64,000 bases of DNA from Paludibacteraceae bacterium. GTDB taxonomy: Bacteria; Bacteroidota; Bacteroidia; Bacteroidales; Paludibacteraceae. How positions within the stretch are numbered: position 1 is the first letter of the stretch; every line of letters starts with the position of its first letter. The notes under the pieces are model-generated. The model had not been told where the DNA came from. It saw only the letters and a list, made by a program, of their open reading frames with translations, and made no database searches. The position numbers were made by a program, and so were the translations under genes. The stretch covers positions 1 to 64,000 of the forward strand of contig JAFYMG010000001.1 of assembly GCA_017556705.1 (NCBI GenBank). The letters run 5' to 3'. Of this stretch, positions 8,275 through 16,195 are shown one piece after another.

Positions 8275-8412
8275 ATTCAGTTAAGGGAAGTAGGTGAGAG
8301 TCCTACACAGACCCGCTGCTGTGATTTGCAATATCGTTTGTTTCGTATCTAAGTCACTGCCTATCAGGTGGGAAGGCTAAGCAAACGAGCAATAAGTCAG
8401 AAGACCTGCTGC
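8275..8412 (+). ncRNA. Cobalamin (B12) riboswitch
   Basis: Class markers appear in order: GGGAAG-TAGGTGAGAGTCCTAC (8285-8306), the CCGCTGCTGTGA core (8313-8324), GTCACTGCC and GGTGGGAAGGC (8353-8377), and the B12 box AGTCAGAAGACCTGC at 8395-8409. This RNA binds adenosyl- or related cobalamin and usually represses downstream uptake genes when B12 is plentiful. In Bacteroidota it typically acts on translation of the first gene, here the BtuG-like lipoprotein. The 5' boundary is approximate. Confidence 0.93.
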
Positions 8413-8618
8413 ATGCCGCCAACGGAGTTGGCAGTTAAAGAAGTTTGATGTTCTAATCGCGGCAATGCCGCTGTTCTATGAGAAATTTACCTTTAGAACT
8501 TTTAGAACCTTGAAACTTTTAGAACTGCCCAAAGAGGCATTAGTTGAACGCTCTCGAGGAATAGGGCTTAGACATGACAAGCAGTTTTCCATATGGTCGT
8601 AGATACGCAAATGCGTAT
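8413..8618 (+). promoter_or_regulatory. Riboswitch-to-start leader with several hairpins
   Basis: Just after the B12 box is a six-base-pair hairpin GCCAAC/GTTGGC (8418-8423 with 8427-8432), then a GCGGC-AAT-GCCGC hairpin (8459-8471) flanked by GTTCTA words, then a 9-base repeat (8491-8525). The last hairpin, ATACGC/GCGTAT (8603-8608 with 8613-8618), ends directly at the ATG at 8619. These are candidates for the expression platform that hides the ribosome site. No T-run follows any of them, so translational rather than transcriptional control is more likely. Confidence 0.55.
8491..8525 (+). repeat. 9-base degenerate tandem repeat in riboswitch leader
   Basis: The unit YTTTAGAAC is repeated about four times (one unit lost a base). 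Its TAGAAC core is the reverse complement of the GTTCTA words that flank the hairpin at 8459-8471. Confidence 0.75.
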
Positions 8619-9833
8619 ATGTTTGATAAAAATATCAAGCATCGTTTGTTGCTATGCATGGTAGTATCAGTTGTCTTGCTGCTAACCTCCTGCCGTGGAG
8701 ATGAAATTATATTCCCTGCGGAGTATGAAGTTTTGCCGATGGAATCGAAAGAATTGAGCAGTTTTGCGCAGAACGAACCCATAGGTATGTACCTACTCAA
8801 CGAAGGCAATATGGGTAGCAACAAAGCAACTATCGACTACCTCGATTTCAGCAAAGGTATTTATATCCGTAATATATACGGCGAACGCAATCCCAATGTC
8901 ATCAAAGAGCTGGGCGACGTCGGCAACGACATCCAAGTCTATGGCAATCGCCTCTATGCCGTCATCAACTGCTCGCACAAAGTCGAAGTAATGGATTTGT
9001 ACACCTGCCGTCGCATCGGTCAGATTGATATTCCCAACTGCCGTTACATCCGTTTCCACCAAGATAAGGCCTATATCAGTTCGTATGTTGGTCCCGTGAG
9101 CATTGCCCCCAATGCCCAATTGGGTGCAATCTTCGAAGTGGACACAGCCACACTCCGCATAACTCGCGAAGTGACAGTTGGTTATCAACCCGAGGAATTT
9201 GAGATTATAGACGGTTACCTCTATGTCGCCAACTCTGGCGGCTATTGCGCACCGGATTATGACTCTACACTTTCGGTAGTGGATTTAACGGACTTCCGAC
9301 AAATCAAAAAGATACCAGTCTGCGTCAACCCCCATCGTGTACGCAAAGACCAGTACAACCGTCTATGGATCACCTCCCGCGGCGACCACAAAGATGTCCA
9401 ACCACAACTTACCTGTTTCTCGCCTATAACCAATAGCTCGTCAGAGCGTCCTATAGGCGGAACGCCGTTCAATAGCCACACAGTGGCGTCCTATAGTATA
9501 TCACCATCTGAAATGGTGATTATGGGCGACTCCATGTACTTCTATGGCGCGTATTGGAACGATGAAACAATGTCCAATCAAATCACCTATGGTGTCCTCA
9601 ATATCCAATATCCAATATCCAACACCCAATCTTTCATCACCGATGGAACCGAGCAAAACATCAAGATTCCATACGGCATTCAAGTAAATCCTTATAACGG
9701 CGATATATATATTACAGATGCAAAAAACTATGTTTCAAGCGGTCAGCTACATTGCTACTCTCGCGAAGGCAAACGCAAATGGTCTGTGCGTACGGGTGAT
9801 ATCCCTGCTCATATGTGCTTTGTCTATCGTTAG
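8619..9833 (+). CDS. BtuG-like cobalamin-binding surface propeller lipoprotein
   Basis: The protein starts with a lipoprotein signal peptide ending in L-L-T-S-C (ATG 8619; an upstream in-frame ATG at 8574 is less natural). It then shows the YncE/DUF5074 propeller pattern typical of BtuG: Y-L-L-N-E-G-N-M-G-S-N near the start, L-G-D-V-G-N-D-I-Q-V-Y-G-N-R-L-Y-A-V-I-N, later L-Y-V-A-N-S-G-G and N-P-H-R-V-R-K-D, ending G-D-I-P-A-H. BtuG is an outer-surface lipoprotein that captures B12 and hands it to the TonB-dependent transporter BtuB. Position directly behind a cobalamin riboswitch strongly supports this role. A heptamer repeat lies inside the gene at 9599-9633. Confidence 0.88.
   Translation: MFDKNIKHRLLLCMVVSVVLLLTSCRGDEIIFPAEYEVLPMESKELSSFAQNEPIGMYLLNEGNMGSNKATIDYLDFSKGIYIRNIYGERNPNVIKELGDVGNDIQVYGNRLYAVINCSHKVEVMDLYTCRRIGQIDIPNCRYIRFHQDKAYISSYVGPVSIAPNAQLGAIFEVDTATLRITREVTVGYQPEEFEIIDGYLYVANSGGYCAPDYDSTLSVVDLTDFRQIKKIPVCVNPHRVRKDQYNRLWITSRGDHKDVQPQLTCFSPITNSSSERPIGGTPFNSHTVASYSISPSEMVIMGDSMYFYGAYWNDETMSNQITYGVLNIQYPISNTQSFITDGTEQNIKIPYGIQVNPYNGDIYITDAKNYVSSGQLHCYSREGKRKWSVRTGDIPAHMCFVYR
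9599..9633 (+). repeat. 7-base tandem repeat inside btuG-like gene
   Basis: Five units of consensus caatatc occur; the first three are identical. The repeat encodes the N-I-Q-Y-P-I-S-N-T-Q-S part of a propeller loop. Seven is not a multiple of three, so the repeat is not a protein repeat. Confidence 0.85.
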
Positions 9834-10968
9834 TTGCGAACCCTACATACCCATAGTCAATCTTGGCATAGAAGACACCTATGCCATTGAGCGCATGCGT
9901 ACCCTTATTCTCCATCCCGAGTACGAGGGCGAACACTATGCATGGCGAATGGGAGATAAGGTGATTAGCACCAACCGCGACCTAATCTTCTGTCAAGCAG
10001 AAGCAGGAACTTATCACCTGCAATTAGAGATTCACAATGATTATCCATTTTATCAAATAAAACACAACACTACTATCGTCGTTTGGGAAGAACAAGTAGC
10101 CTATTCTCCTTATATTTCAAGGGTATTGGAGTACAATCCTGCCCCTGGGCAATTTGTTAATACTATGCCCCAGTACGAGGAGGGTAACACCTACGCCACC
10201 ATGTTGCAAAAAGTTGAAGAATCCATTGCAGGCACTAACCGCAGCCTAATCTCGCTCGGTGCATGGGGTGGATATGTTACTTTTGCTTTCGATCACTCTG
10301 TAGTTAATACCCCGAAGCAGGATGATTTCCTTATTGAAGGCAACTCGTTCTATGCCTCTGCTACCAGCAAAGGTGGCAGCAGCGAACCAGGCATTGTGAC
10401 GGTCAGCATTGATATCAATCAAAATGGTTTGCCTGATGATCCATTTTATCAACTTGCTGGTAGTGAGTACACTAACCCCAACACTCTACACCATTATTCC
10501 CTCACCTACTACCGCACACCATCCACCCACACACCTCAACCCGATAAGAAAAACTCCATCACCGACTCTACCTATATCCGTTGGACAGACAACCAAAATC
10601 AAGCAGGTTATCTGCATAAAAACACCTTCCATACACAAGAGTATTTCCCTCAATGGCTCACGGATTCCGCACTCACTTTCACTGGTTCCCGCCTGCCCGA
10701 TAATGCCTATGATCCGAATGGAAAAGGCGCATATTGGATACAACAGCCCTTCGATTATGGCTATGCCGACTGCCATCCTAACGATAGCATTGCTCGCTGT
10801 TCGTTTGATATTGAATGGGCAGTTACGGATGAAGGCAATCCTATCCATTTGCCTTGCGTGGACTTCGTGCGCGTCTATACGGGCGTCTTCCAACAATGCG
10901 GTTGGACAGGCGAAATATCCACCGAAATCTCCCACGCCCGCGACTTGAATATCTCAGATTTACTCTAA
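9718..10968 (+). CDS. Surface lipoprotein of the B12 operon, PKD-like N-terminal domain
   Basis: A lipobox (A-L-S-I-V-S-C-E) is followed by a PKD-like beta sandwich (Y-A-W-R-M-G-D-K-V-I-S-T-N, F-C-Q-A-E-A-G-T-Y-H-L). A larger domain follows with S-L-G-A-W-G-G-Y-V-T-F-A-F-D-H, which recurs in Bacteroidota cell-surface proteins encoded beside BtuG-like genes. The frame overlaps the preceding gene by up to 116 bases. Start codons at 9718 and 9730 (ATG) or 9796 (GTG) are possible; the last leaves only the hydrophobic signal core. The strong overlap suggests translational coupling and shared riboswitch control. A direct role in B12 binding is inferred from the locus only. Confidence 0.75.
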   Translation: MQKTMFQAVSYIATLAKANANGLCVRVISLLICALSIVSCEPYIPIVNLGIEDTYAIERMRTLILHPEYEGEHYAWRMGDKVISTNRDLIFCQAEAGTYHLQLEIHNDYPFYQIKHNTTIVVWEEQVAYSPYISRVLEYNPAPGQFVNTMPQYEEGNTYATMLQKVEESIAGTNRSLISLGAWGGYVTFAFDHSVVNTPKQDDFLIEGNSFYASATSKGGSSEPGIVTVSIDINQNGLPDDPFYQLAGSEYTNPNTLHHYSLTYYRTPSTHTPQPDKKNSITDSTYIRWTDNQNQAGYLHKNTFHTQEYFPQWLTDSALTFTGSRLPDNAYDPNGKGAYWIQQPFDYGYADCHPNDSIARCSFDIEWAVTDEGNPIHLPCVDFVRVYTGVFQQCGWTGEISTEISHARDLNISDLL

Positions 10969-10999
10969 ACAGTAGCGGCAATTGCCGCGTCCACTAAAC
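10965..10999. repeat. Palindromic element, GTTTAG-type, copy 1
   Basis: A perfect 14-base palindrome GCGGCAATTGCCGC (10975-10988) is flanked by CTAAACAGTA on the left and GTCCACTAAAC on the right. The element begins inside the stop codon region of the preceding gene. Its reverse complement matches the element at 35172-35205 in both flanks, with changed but still complementary stem bases. Confidence 0.8.
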
Positions 11000-11005
11000 A
11001 AATTT

Positions 11006-11179
11006 ATGGAACATAAATCTTGTCCTCGTTGTGGTTCGCAGTTCATCTGCCAACCCGAGAATCCTGCTCAGTGCCAATGTGCAGGCGTACAACTTTCACC
11101 CTCCGCTCGCGCATCTATTGCTGAGCAATACCCCAACCAATGCCTCTGTCGCAAGTGTTTGTTGGAATTAGCAAATTAA
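11006..11179 (+). CDS. Small cysteine-rich CWC-family protein
   Basis: The 57-residue protein has C-P-R-C-G at residues 5-9, F-I-C, C-Q-C-A-G and a terminal C-L-C-R-K-C-L-L-E-L. This eight-cysteine layout is typical of the cysteine-rich CWC family and suggests bound metal, probably zinc. The ATG at 11006 sits 37 bases after the lipoprotein stop, inside the same likely transcript. The function of the family is unknown; its place at the end of a B12-regulated operon is notable. Confidence 0.8.
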   Translation: MEHKSCPRCGSQFICQPENPAQCQCAGVQLSPSARASIAEQYPNQCLCRKCLLELAN

Positions 11180-11209
11180 CAAGACTTTTTCAAAAAATCG
11201 CTTGAGGGC

Positions 11210-11240
11210 TTGCGTATGTGCATTTTTTTACGTACCTTTG
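11210..11240 (+). promoter_or_regulatory. Promoter of the putative-porin gene
   Basis: A -33 TTG at 11210-11212 and a -7 TACCTTTG at 11233-11240 are separated by 20 bases. The segment 11208-11244 matches the riboswitch promoter at 8236-8272 in all but three bases. Confidence 0.8.
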
Positions 11241-11243
11241 CAC

Positions 11244-11262
11244 CCCCAATTGTAAATTGGGG
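11244..11262 (+). promoter_or_regulatory. Leader hairpin of the porin transcript
   Basis: A perfect eight-base-pair stem CCCCAATT / AATTGGGG with a three-base loop lies almost at the predicted 5' end of the mRNA. Such 5' hairpins can stabilise transcripts; no riboswitch class was recognised. Confidence 0.6.
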
Positions 11263-11294
11263 AAGTATCGAAATAAACGAAACGCACATACGCA

Positions 11295-13316
11295 TTGGAT
11301 AAAATCAGCTACATATCGTATCGTATTATCGTCTGCATACTTACTCTATGCAGCGCCGTCGCTGTGCAAGCTGCAGAAAAAGCTGTACCTACCGTCATAC
11401 GTGCTTGGCAGTTGGACACATGGACTGGAGTAGCTGATACACTAGCAAGCATCGACTCGTCATACATCGACTACCCTATGCGAGATCGATTGCATGATTA
11501 TTCAATTTCCAATGTTAGCAACTCTAACCTCATCTCCCCTAACCAATCGCGCATCTATTTTGCACGACAAAAGACGACGGACCTCATCTTTGCGGATGCG
11601 TACACCCCATATATCATCACGCCACAACAGGTGAAATACTACCATACCACAACTCCCTACTCTACGATTGCGTACAAAAAGGGATTTGTGACCAACTTGG
11701 ATCAAAACGATATTAGTTTCTCGTTCACAGGTAATGTCAGCCGCCGTACCAACTTGGGCATGACCATTGACTACCTCAACTCATATGGTCGATTTGCAAA
11801 TCAAGAAGGTAAGACCGTTTTTGGTTCGGTGTTTGGCAGCTATAACGGTGACCATTATTCGTTGCAGTCGTCGTTTACTTGGAACACACTGAGCAATTTT
11901 GAGAACGGCGGATTGATGAATCCAAGCGACCTGCAAGGCGTGCTCAAGCCTGAAGATATGCCAGTGAAGATGCAAGGTATGTCAGGTTTGCGCTATTTGT
12001 CTGGATACCTCAATCACTACTATAGTATTTGCGTAGAGCGCGAGCGCAAAGTGAACTACCGCGAACGCGACGAAGAAGGCAAATGGGTAAAGAAAGACTC
12101 CATCAAGATTGAATATGTACCTGTAACGACCTTCCGTCATATCTTTGAAGTAACCGATGCCACCAAACGATACAAAGAAAAATCGGCTACACAAAGCATT
12201 CTACCTAATACCTATCGCAACCCTATACAAACCAACGACTCTGCAGCATGCTTGACCATCAAGAACACCTTGACGGTGACCTTTGAAGAGGAGTTTAATA
12301 CCTGGTTGAAGTTTGGTGCGATGGTATATGCAATGAACGAAAGCCAACGCCACATAACGGCTATTGGACAAACGGAAAATATCGTAAATCTAGAGCCTTG
12401 GGGCAACACTTACGGAGATGTATTGGCAAACACGCTACACCTAATGCCCGACACACTCTATGGACAACGCTGGACCAATAACACCTATATCGGTGGAGCA
12501 TTATACAAACATCGCGGACAATATATCCACTATGGTTTTGATGGAAATGTATGTTTGCTGGGATATAAGTTGGGAGAGTTTCAAGTGAATGGACATTTGG
12601 ATGCAGGTTTCCGTTTAGGCAAAGACTCAATGACCATCGCAGCCAAAGCATTCTTCCGCAACGAGACACCCGACTACTATCTACAACACTACCGCAGCAA
12701 TCACTATCGCTGGGACAACAACTTCCAAAAAACATTGCGATTGCGCGTCAGCGGCGAGGTCGCCTACCCTACCCAATGGGTTAAACCTAAGTTGAATGTA
12801 TCATTTGAGAACATCACCAAGCACATCTATTTTGATACAGATGGCACGCCTAAACAATTGGACGGCAACATACAAGTGCTGGCAGCAGACCTGCAACTGA
12901 ACATCACTACTCCATGGGTGAATCTGGATAACCATGTGATATACCAACATGCATCATCCGATAAGTTGCCATTACCCGCATTGACACTATATCACAACCT
13001 ATATTATCATGGCTGTTGGGTGAAGGCACTAGACGTGCAGATTGGTGTGGATATGCGATTCTTCACCAAGTACAATGCACCACTATTGAATCCTGCGCTA
13101 GGGCAATTCTGCGTACAAAACATAGAACAAGTGGGTAACTACCCAGTAATGAATGTGTATGCGAATTTTTATGTAAAGAGTTTGCGATTGAAGTTGTTTG
13201 CACAATACCAACACTTCAACGCATCGTTTATGAACAAACAATACTTCGAAATGCCAGGCTACCCAATGGGACCAGACATGTTCCGCGCTGGATTAGCATG
13301 GCATTTTTACAAATAA
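11295..13316 (+). CDS. Putative porin (Bacteroidota outer-membrane barrel)
   Basis: The 673-residue protein begins with a Sec signal peptide ending A-V-Q-A. Many alternating aromatic/polar strands follow (for example Y-G-R-F-A-N-Q-E-G-K, W-L-K-F-G-A-M-V-Y-A-M), and the C-terminal strand ends G-L-A-W-H-F-Y-K. The first 100 residues (D-Y-P-M-R-D-R-L-H-D-Y-S-I-S) match the putative-porin family. TTG at 11295 is the only start before the signal peptide. It directly follows the B12 genes but has its own promoter. Passage of a nutrient across the outer membrane is likely; the substrate is unknown. Confidence 0.75.
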   Translation: MDKISYISYRIIVCILTLCSAVAVQAAEKAVPTVIRAWQLDTWTGVADTLASIDSSYIDYPMRDRLHDYSISNVSNSNLISPNQSRIYFARQKTTDLIFADAYTPYIITPQQVKYYHTTTPYSTIAYKKGFVTNLDQNDISFSFTGNVSRRTNLGMTIDYLNSYGRFANQEGKTVFGSVFGSYNGDHYSLQSSFTWNTLSNFENGGLMNPSDLQGVLKPEDMPVKMQGMSGLRYLSGYLNHYYSICVERERKVNYRERDEEGKWVKKDSIKIEYVPVTTFRHIFEVTDATKRYKEKSATQSILPNTYRNPIQTNDSAACLTIKNTLTVTFEEEFNTWLKFGAMVYAMNESQRHITAIGQTENIVNLEPWGNTYGDVLANTLHLMPDTLYGQRWTNNTYIGGALYKHRGQYIHYGFDGNVCLLGYKLGEFQVNGHLDAGFRLGKDSMTIAAKAFFRNETPDYYLQHYRSNHYRWDNNFQKTLRLRVSGEVAYPTQWVKPKLNVSFENITKHIYFDTDGTPKQLDGNIQVLAADLQLNITTPWVNLDNHVIYQHASSDKLPLPALTLYHNLYYHGCWVKALDVQIGVDMRFFTKYNAPLLNPALGQFCVQNIEQVGNYPVMNVYANFYVKSLRLKLFAQYQHFNASFMNKQYFEMPGYPMGPDMFRAGLAWHFYK

Positions 13317-13329
13317 GAAGTTAGATATA

Positions 13330-15579
13330 ATGCAACAAACAAATAATTTACATACTATCCTGCTATACGCGCAGCAAGAAGCACAGCGCTTGGGCAATAG
13401 CGAAATCTTACCCGACCACTTGATGTTGGGTATTTTGCGATTGGCTGACGGCAAAGCTTTCGAATTGCTCATGCAGGCAGGACTGAACCCAGTAGAACTC
13501 AAGCGCGCCATTGATGAGCGACTGATGCAAGCTGCCACCAGCGACAATCCAAAGATGTCACGCGCTAGTGAGCGTATTATGCGCCTCATGCTGATTGAAG
13601 CTAAGCTATATCATGCTGATGAATGCGGATCTGCACATCTGCTATTGGGCATGTTGCGCGAACGAGTAAACTATCCTACTATGTTCGTTGAGCAACAGTT
13701 TGGTATTGATTATGAGCGCATTGAACGCCTGTACCCAAAGCCACAACCCCTGCCACAAGATGGGAGCAACCTTGATTCAGAGTTTGCCGGAGAGCAACCA
13801 TTTGAATGGGTAGCAAAGAACCAAGAACAAAAATCAAAGACCAATAAAAACGGTACACCTGCGTTGGATAAATATGGTCGCGACCTTACTGCACAAGCTC
13901 GCAATGGCGAGCTCGATCCTGTGGTAGGACGTCAGGCAGAGATTGAGCGCGTAATACAAATCCTGTCACGCCGCAAGAAGAATAACCCAATCTTGATTGG
14001 CGAGCCTGGTGTGGGCAAATCAGCGATTGTAGAGGGATTGGCATTGCGTATTGAAAATGGCGAAGCTGCTGCATTAGCAGGCAAACGCATCGTGTCATTG
14101 GATATCGCATCTATGGTAGCAGGTACGACCTACCGTGGTCAGTTTGAGGAACGCATGAAATCGGTGATTAACGAGTTGCACAAGCACCCAGAGATTATTC
14201 TCTTTGTAGATGAAATCCACACAATTATGGGTGCAGGCAATGCCCAAGGTTCGTTGGATGCAGCGAACATCCTCAAGCCCGCTTTGGCACGCGGCAATGT
14301 GCAATGCATTGGCGCTACCACCATCACCGAATATCGCAAATCCATAGAGAAAGATGGCGCATTGGAACGTCGTTTCCAAAAGGTGATGGTACAACCTACG
14401 TCAGCAGAGGAGACTTATGCCGTGCTAACACGTATCAGCGAAGTATATGGTACCTTCCACCATGTACAATATACCGAAGAGGCATTGCATGCTTGCGTGA
14501 AGTTGACCGATAGATATATCACCGACCGTTTCTTCCCAGATAAAGCCATTGACGCCATGGATGAAGTGGGAGCATTAGTTAGTGCAAAGGTAACGAGTGG
14601 TAACGGAGTGGTAACGGAAACGGATGTAGCATTTGTAGTAAGCCGTATGTCTGGCGTACCCGTACAACGTGTAGCACAAGCCGAAGGCGAACAGTTGCGC
14701 CAAATGGGCAATGTACTCAAGCAACGCGTGATAGGTCAAGATAAGGCTATTGATACGATTGTGAAAGCAATACAGCGTTCGCGTATGGGATTGCGTAATC
14801 CCAACAAACCTATTGGCACATTCTTCTTACTAGGTCCTACTGGCGTAGGTAAAACACATTTGGCACAGTGTCTAGCAGAAGAGATGTTTGGTAATCGCGA
14901 TGCCATCGTGCGCTTTGACATGTCGGAGTATATAGAGAAGCACACTGTAAGTCTGCTCGTGGGTGCCCCTCCTGGATACGTAGCACACGAAGAGGGTGGC
15001 AAACTGACAGAGGCCGTGCGCCGCAAACCATACTCGATTGTTCTATTCGATGAGATCGAGAAGGCACATGCTGACATTTTTAACATCCTATTGCAAGTCA
15101 TGGATGAGGGCCGACTGACAGATCGTCAGGGTCGCGTAGTGGATTTCCGCAACACCATCATCATCATGACAAGCAACGTGGGCACACGTCAGTTGAACGA
15201 ATTTGGTACTGGCATAGGTTTCAATGCCGAGGAAATCGACGAGAAACAGTCGGAATACATGCTCACCAAAGCATTGAACCGAACATTCCCACCTGAGTTT
15301 GTCAATCGATTGGACAATGTAGTGGTTTTTCATCCGCTCAACGACGATGCTTTGGCACAGATTTTGACGCTAGAATTAAGCCCTTTGAAACAGCGTTTAG
15401 AGGCGATGGGCTACAAGTTGCAACTGACAAAAAAGACAAAAGAGCAGCTGCTTGAGCGTTCACGTGACCGAAAGTACGGCGCACGTCCGTTGAAACGCGC
15501 TATCCAAACACTGATAGAAGATCCTATCACAGATATCTTACTATCAGGTATGACAGAAAATAAAACAATAAAAATATAA
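13330..15579 (+). CDS. clpC: ClpC-like AAA+ unfoldase
   Basis: Domains in order: a Clp N-terminal double repeat (1-140), AAA+ module 1 with Walker A G-E-P-G-V-G-K-S at 224-231, AAA+ module 2 with G-P-T-G-V-G-K-T at 502-509, and a ClpB-type D2-small domain. A G-I-G-F loop at 628-631 sits where ClpC/ClpA bind ClpP, so this is a protease partner and not the disaggregase ClpB. The coiled middle (UVR-type) domain that ClpC usually has after the first AAA+ module appears to be missing; the length (749) is short for ClpC. It starts 14 bases after the porin gene, and thioredoxin follows after 5 bases. Confidence 0.88.
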   Translation: MQQTNNLHTILLYAQQEAQRLGNSEILPDHLMLGILRLADGKAFELLMQAGLNPVELKRAIDERLMQAATSDNPKMSRASERIMRLMLIEAKLYHADECGSAHLLLGMLRERVNYPTMFVEQQFGIDYERIERLYPKPQPLPQDGSNLDSEFAGEQPFEWVAKNQEQKSKTNKNGTPALDKYGRDLTAQARNGELDPVVGRQAEIERVIQILSRRKKNNPILIGEPGVGKSAIVEGLALRIENGEAAALAGKRIVSLDIASMVAGTTYRGQFEERMKSVINELHKHPEIILFVDEIHTIMGAGNAQGSLDAANILKPALARGNVQCIGATTITEYRKSIEKDGALERRFQKVMVQPTSAEETYAVLTRISEVYGTFHHVQYTEEALHACVKLTDRYITDRFFPDKAIDAMDEVGALVSAKVTSGNGVVTETDVAFVVSRMSGVPVQRVAQAEGEQLRQMGNVLKQRVIGQDKAIDTIVKAIQRSRMGLRNPNKPIGTFFLLGPTGVGKTHLAQCLAEEMFGNRDAIVRFDMSEYIEKHTVSLLVGAPPGYVAHEEGGKLTEAVRRKPYSIVLFDEIEKAHADIFNILLQVMDEGRLTDRQGRVVDFRNTIIIMTSNVGTRQLNEFGTGIGFNAEEIDEKQSEYMLTKALNRTFPPEFVNRLDNVVVFHPLNDDALAQILTLELSPLKQRLEAMGYKLQLTKKTKEQLLERSRDRKYGARPLKRAIQTLIEDPITDILLSGMTENKTIKI

Positions 15580-15584
15580 CAATT

Positions 15585-15899
15585 ATGGCAAAAGAGATTA
15601 CAGATGCTAACTTTCAAGAATTGTTAGCAGAGGGCAAGCCCCTCGTAGTAGATTTTTGGGCACCTTGGTGTGGTCCTTGCAAGATGATGTTGCCTATCGT
15701 AGAAGAGTTGGCAGCTGAGTATGAAGGCAAGATTACTGTAGGCAAGCTCAATGTAGATGACAATGATGAGACATGCTCTGCATATGGCATCATGAACATC
15801 CCAACTATCTTGTTTTTCAAGGATGGTGAGTTGGTAAATCGCAGTGTAGGTGCAATGCGTAAGCCTGAACTGCAAAAGCTTTTTGAAGAACTTTTGTAA
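15585..15899 (+). CDS. trxA: Thioredoxin
   Basis: The 104-residue cytoplasmic protein has the active site W28-C-G-P-C32 and the cis-proline loop I-P-T after M-N. No signal peptide is present. It reduces protein disulfides using thioredoxin reductase. It lies 5 bases after the Clp gene, so both stress proteins are probably cotranscribed. Confidence 0.97.
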   Translation: MAKEITDANFQELLAEGKPLVVDFWAPWCGPCKMMLPIVEELAAEYEGKITVGKLNVDDNDETCSAYGIMNIPTILFFKDGELVNRSVGAMRKPELQKLFEELL

Positions 15900-15915
15900 G
15901 AATTTTGCAAAATTA

Positions 15916-15947
15916 TTTGCATAATTCAAAAAAAAGCAGTACTTTTG
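15916..15947 (+). promoter_or_regulatory. Promoter of tRNA-Arg
   Basis: A -33 TTTG at 15916-15919 and a -7 TACTTTTG at 15940-15947 are 20 bases apart, about 78 bases before the tRNA. Confidence 0.75.
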
Positions 15948-16024
15948 CGTCCAAATTGCCTTTGTAGGCACTTGTTTGTGTGCCTGCATGGGTAGTTTTG
16001 TGCGTAAAACGCGCAGATGCGCGG

Positions 16025-16098
16025 GGTCTGGTAGCTCAGCTGGATAGAGCAACAGCCTTCTAAGCTGTGGGTCTCGGGTTCGAATCCCGACCGGATCA
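16025..16098 (+). tRNA. tRNA-Arg (anticodon TCT)
   Basis: A 74-base cloverleaf: acceptor GGTCTGG pairs with CCGGATC (two wobbles), D-arm TAGCTCAGCTGGATAGAGC, anticodon stem ACAGC/GCTGT with TCT at 16059-16061, and T-arm TCGGG/CCCGA with TTCGAAT. CCA is not encoded. Confidence 0.95.
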
Positions 16099-16116
16099 CA
16101 AAGCAATGATAATTAT

Positions 16117-16190
16117 GAATTTGGGATTAAGAATTTAGGATTATAGTTGCTTTTCATTAATTAACTATTAACTATTAATTATTCATTAAC
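16117..16190 (+). repeat. Two adjoining degenerate heptamer repeats upstream of rpoD
   Basis: The first block (16117-16144) is a 14-base unit, GAATTTRGGATTAW, repeated twice. The second block (16156-16190) has five 7-base units near aactatt. The block ends 5 bases before the rpoD start codon, so it forms the whole 5' leader. Confidence 0.7.
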
Positions 16191-16195
16191 TGTAC

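Noticed and set aside
11234..11294. A second cobalamin riboswitch after the twin promoter
   Set aside because: The promoter copy is present, but no B12 box or core motif follows; only a simple hairpin is seen.
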